Assembly (NCBI RefSeq): GCF_003966895.1
Contig: NZ_AP018449.1
Location: 3,675,501 to 3,739,500 of the forward strand
Source of the DNA: Methylomusa anaerophila
Lineage (GTDB): Bacteria > Bacillota > Negativicutes > Sporomusales > Sporomusaceae
Reading direction: 5' to 3'
Length of the DNA stretch: 64,000 nucleotides
Made by a program: the position numbers and the translations under genes. Below the pieces are notes generated by a model, which saw nothing but the letters and a program-made list of their open reading frames with translations, was not told where the DNA came from and did no database searches. How positions within the stretch are numbered: position 1 is the stretch's first letter; each line of letters opens with the position of its first letter. Positions 61,470 to 64,000 of this stretch are shown here, piece by piece.

Positions 61470-62711
61470 TTGACCTTGACCAGTTTTATTCAAAATTCAT
61501 TTGCCGAAAGGATCGGCGGCAGTAAATTCGGGCAGGAGACAGTCCTATACAAGTTCGAGAAAATCAAAAGGGCAAAACGGGCCGCCATGGGAAAAAATCC
61601 GGCTGTGGAGATGATTGATCTGGGTGTCGGAGAACCGGACTGGATGGCTGAGCCGGAAGTTGCCGAAGTATTGTACCGTGAAGCTCAAAAGCCGGAAAAT
61701 AGGGGTTATACTGATAACGGATTGCAGGAATTTAAGGATGCAGCCGCTAAGTACCTGGAAAAGGTATACGGAGTAGCGGGAATTGATTCTGTGACAGAGA
61801 TTAATCATGGTATCGGATCAAAGCCCATCCTTGCTTTGCTGCCGTTGGCGTTTATTAATCCCGGCGATATTGCAATCATGACAGTGCCGGGGTATCCGGT
61901 GTTAGGCACTGCTACTAAAGCATTAAACGGAGAAGTTGTAAACTTGCCGCTGCTGCCGGAAAATAATTTCTTTCCCGATCTTGAATCTCTGACGGCAGAT
62001 CAGCGGCAGCGGACTAAATTGCTGTACATCAATTATCCCAATAACCCGACCGGTGCGACAGCCACTAAAGAATTTTATGAAAAAGTGGTACGTTTTGCCC
62101 GGGAAAATCAGATTATTGTAGTGGCGGATGCCGCCTACGCCACACTGACTTTTGACGGGGAGAAGCCGCTGAGCTTTCTTGCGGTTGAGGGAGCTAAAGA
62201 AGTCGGCGTGGAACTTCATTCTTTGTCCAAATCTTATAATATGACCGGTTGGCGTTTGGCTTTCCTATGCGGCAATGAATTGGTGGTAAAGGGCTTCGCT
62301 GCGGTAAAGGACAATAATGATTCCGGGCAGTTTGCCGCTATTCAAAAAGCCGGCATATACTGTCTGGAACATCCCGAAATTACCGAAAAAACTGCGGCGA
62401 AATATTCCCGCCGTCATAATATGCTGGTAGCGGCTTTAAACAGCATTGGGTTCTCTGTAAAGAAACCAAAGGGATCTTTTTATTTATATGTTCCCATACC
62501 GAAAGGGACAAAATCCGGGCATACATTTGTCTCTGCCGAGGATTTTTCCGAGTTTTTGATTACCGAGAAGCTAATATCTTCAGTTCCCTGGGATGATGCC
62601 GGTCATTATGTCCGCCTCTCGGTAACCTTTGTTGCCGAAAATGAAACCGATGAGAAGCGGGTTATCGCGGAAGTCAAACGCAGGTTGGCTGAAATGGAGT
62701 TTGTTTTCTAG
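61470..62711 (+). CDS. dapL: LL-diaminopimelate aminotransferase
   Basis: 413 residues, TTG start. DLGVGEPDWMAEPEVAEVLY, NRGYTDNGLQEFKDAAAKYL, NHGIGSKPILALLPLAFINPGD, LLYINYPNNPTGA, VVADAAYATLTFDG and the PLP Lys in LHSLSKSYNMTGWRLAF are those of class I aminotransferases of the DapL2 type. Makes LL-diaminopimelate for lysine and peptidoglycan. Probably cotranscribed with dnaE; a terminator follows at 62873. Confidence 0.9.
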   Translation: MTLTSFIQNSFAERIGGSKFGQETVLYKFEKIKRAKRAAMGKNPAVEMIDLGVGEPDWMAEPEVAEVLYREAQKPENRGYTDNGLQEFKDAAAKYLEKVYGVAGIDSVTEINHGIGSKPILALLPLAFINPGDIAIMTVPGYPVLGTATKALNGEVVNLPLLPENNFFPDLESLTADQRQRTKLLYINYPNNPTGATATKEFYEKVVRFARENQIIVVADAAYATLTFDGEKPLSFLAVEGAKEVGVELHSLSKSYNMTGWRLAFLCGNELVVKGFAAVKDNNDSGQFAAIQKAGIYCLEHPEITEKTAAKYSRRHNMLVAALNSIGFSVKKPKGSFYLYVPIPKGTKSGHTFVSAEDFSEFLITEKLISSVPWDDAGHYVRLSVTFVAENETDEKRVIAEVKRRLAEMEFVF

Positions 62712-62872
62712 AAAGGCACGGCGTGAACCATTGCAAAATATCGTCGATTTCAATTTTCAATACTTAGGGGATGAGAAATATGTTTGGCACATCGCATTTA
62801 GAGGTGTTTCTTTTGGCCGGAATTCTCTTAAATATTATATATTGTTAATATATTTAGATAACTAAAATTACG

Positions 62873-62904
62873 GCCTGCTCGGGGCACTTGGGGCAGGCTT
62901 TTTT
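62873..62904 (+). terminator. Intrinsic terminator after dapL
   Basis: 8-bp stem with a G-U pair (62873-62880 with 62891-62898) followed by TTTTTT. Confidence 0.85.
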
Positions 62905-62944
62905 CCATCATAGCATGTTCTAAATAAATTTTGGGGGAATAACA

Positions 62945-63886
62945 ATGGGGTCAGAAAGCAAAGCCAACTTTGGTATCTATTTTATTATGCTGTTAGTACC
63001 CTTGTTTTGGGGTGGAGCCTTTGGCAGCACCAAGCATGTACTTACGGAATTGCCGCCGCTAACAGCTTCTGCAGTAAGATTTTTAATTGCCGGGCTGCTT
63101 ATGGCTCTGTGGGTGGTGGTCCGGAAAGACTGGGACTGGGCAATCGTTAAACATAACTGGCTGGGTTTATTGGGACTTGGGTTGACAGGCGTCTTTGGCT
63201 ACAACGTTTTTTTCGCCATGGGCCTACAGTATACTTCCGCTATCAATGGCGCTCTTGTAATCGTAATCAACCCTGTAACGACAGCGCTAATATCCGTCTT
63301 ATTTTTGGGCGAGGCCTGGAGCCTGCGTCTAGGGCTGGGGGTAGGGCTCTCGCTGGCAGGGGTATTAACAGTTATCACCAAGGGGAATTTTGGGGTATTA
63401 GCTAATATGTCTTTCAATTATGGTGAGATACTGCTTCTGGGGGCTGTGGCGAGTTGGACGGCTTATACCACTCTAGGTAAAATGGTGATGCGAAATATTG
63501 GCGCCGTCCCGGCAACTGCGGTATCCACCTTAATGGGGGCAATACTCCTTATTATCAGTTCGTTCATGGAAAATGCCTGGCGTAATATGCCGAATTTATC
63601 TTTCCAGGTTGTTGCTGAGTTGCTGTATCTGGCTGTGTTTTCAACTGTGGTGGCGTTTATCCTGTTTAATATAGGCATACGCCGCTTAGGTGCCAGCAAG
63701 GCCAGCGCCTATATAAACTTGATGCCTGTTAATGCTTTGTTGATTGCAGCTGCCGTTTACGGGGAGACGGTTACGATTATGCATATAATTGGTATGGTAT
63801 TGGTGATAAGCGGGGTATTATTGACAACGACTGCTTCCGGTGCAAAACCTGTGCTTTCCAAGCAGGAGCTAACCTGTAGATCTTAA
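62945..63886 (+). CDS. EamA-family (drug/metabolite transporter superfamily) permease
   Basis: 313 residues with GGGGG site. Ten membrane helices in two homologous EamA halves: first half VPLFWGGAFGSTKHVLTELPPLTASAVRFLIAGLLMAL and second AVASWTAYTTLGKMVM. Each half ends with a conserved small-residue helix (ALISVLFLGEAWSLRLGLGVGLSLAGV; NALLIAAAVYGETVTIMHIIGMVLVISGVLL). Substrate not predictable; amino acid or metabolite export is typical. Confidence 0.92.
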   Translation: MGSESKANFGIYFIMLLVPLFWGGAFGSTKHVLTELPPLTASAVRFLIAGLLMALWVVVRKDWDWAIVKHNWLGLLGLGLTGVFGYNVFFAMGLQYTSAINGALVIVINPVTTALISVLFLGEAWSLRLGLGVGLSLAGVLTVITKGNFGVLANMSFNYGEILLLGAVASWTAYTTLGKMVMRNIGAVPATAVSTLMGAILLIISSFMENAWRNMPNLSFQVVAELLYLAVFSTVVAFILFNIGIRRLGASKASAYINLMPVNALLIAAAVYGETVTIMHIIGMVLVISGVLLTTTASGAKPVLSKQELTCRS

Positions 63887-63913
63887 ATATTGAATTATAA
63901 TATTGGGGTAGCC

Positions 63914-64000
63914 ATGAAATACGATAATATTATTAAAGGTGTATTTATCGAACGTCCTAACCGGTTTTTAGCTCGCGTTACGGTTGACGGTTCCGAGCAA
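63914..64000 (+). CDS. sfsA: SfsA family nuclease, N-terminal fragment (cut by window edge)
   Basis: 29 residues from ATG at 63914 (GGGG site) to the window end: KYDNIIKGVFIERPNRFLAR is the start of SfsA proteins, which have nuclease or DNA-binding roles and were named for sugar fermentation stimulation. The remainder lies outside the window. Confidence 0.8.
   Translation, partial: MKYDNIIKGVFIERPNRFLARVTVDGSEQ

Overview
The window looks like a chromosomal segment of an anaerobic, low-to-mid GC Firmicute, most likely a Negativicute of the Sporomusaceae type (Sporomusa/Pelosinus relatives). That placement is inference from gene content: an [FeFe]-hydrogenase-like protein and the H-cluster maturase HydG, a B12-dependent ribonucleotide reductase, a tyrosine T-box, SepF, DUF1540 proteins, LL-diaminopimelate aminotransferase, 2-hydroxyacyl-CoA dehydratase activase relatives, and AGGAGG-type ribosome binding sites with frequent TTG/GTG starts. 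No rRNA, tRNA, CRISPR array or intact insertion sequence was seen.

Layout. 1-6.7 kb: 3' end of a Ca-type P-type ATPase, a small membrane-associated protein, a TGS-domain nucleoside kinase, a stand-alone biotin-enzyme carboxyltransferase subunit and an [FeFe]-hydrogenase-like protein. 6.8-13.5 kb: an oligopeptide ABC operon (oppABC...oppDF, minus strand) interrupted between oppC and oppD by an AbrB/PIN toxin-antitoxin pair and a degenerate intergenic repeat. 13.6-17.1 kb: small Cys-rich proteins, a nested pair of palindromic intergenic elements, a copper-amine-oxidase-N (stalk) protein and two short sigma-factor-like genes. 17.5-29.3 kb: housekeeping genes: a thioredoxin reductase homologue, uracil permease, an ACT/PFL pair, nth, a GNAT, a molybdenum-cofactor operon (moaA-moaC-MOSC-mogA), phoU, and a T-box (specifier TAC, Tyr) controlling aroF-tyrA. 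29.4-35.4 kb: an SGNH hydrolase, then a signalling cluster: a membrane histidine kinase, a LuxI/FeeM-like acyltransferase fused to a cyclic-nucleotide-binding domain, and a divergent AraC-type response regulator. 35.6-37.4 kb: hydG with a TM1266-type regulator gene and a structured leader. 37.6-42.8 kb: an activase plus two divergent, paralogous two-gene modules that together look like a split and duplicated form of the giant CoA-dehydratase activase / double-cubane type proteins. 42.9-64 kb: trmL, an endonuclease IV-like protein, murB, a beta-CASP nuclease, typA, nrdJ, sepF, a class III aminotransferase, a U32 peptidase with a PF04392 protein, a divergent XRE pair with operator-like repeats, dnaE, dapL, an EamA transporter and the start of sfsA.

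The two places most likely to hold undescribed biology are the FeeM/cNMP-kinase-regulator cluster (31.3-35.4 kb) and the split, mirror-image activase locus (37.6-42.8 kb). Also worth checking: the sigma-fragment pair with an apparent +1 frameshift start (16.3-17.1 kb), the hydG leader (37.28-37.42 kb), and a palindromic repeat family present at three or more loci (8.8, 14.4, 53.6-53.9 kb).
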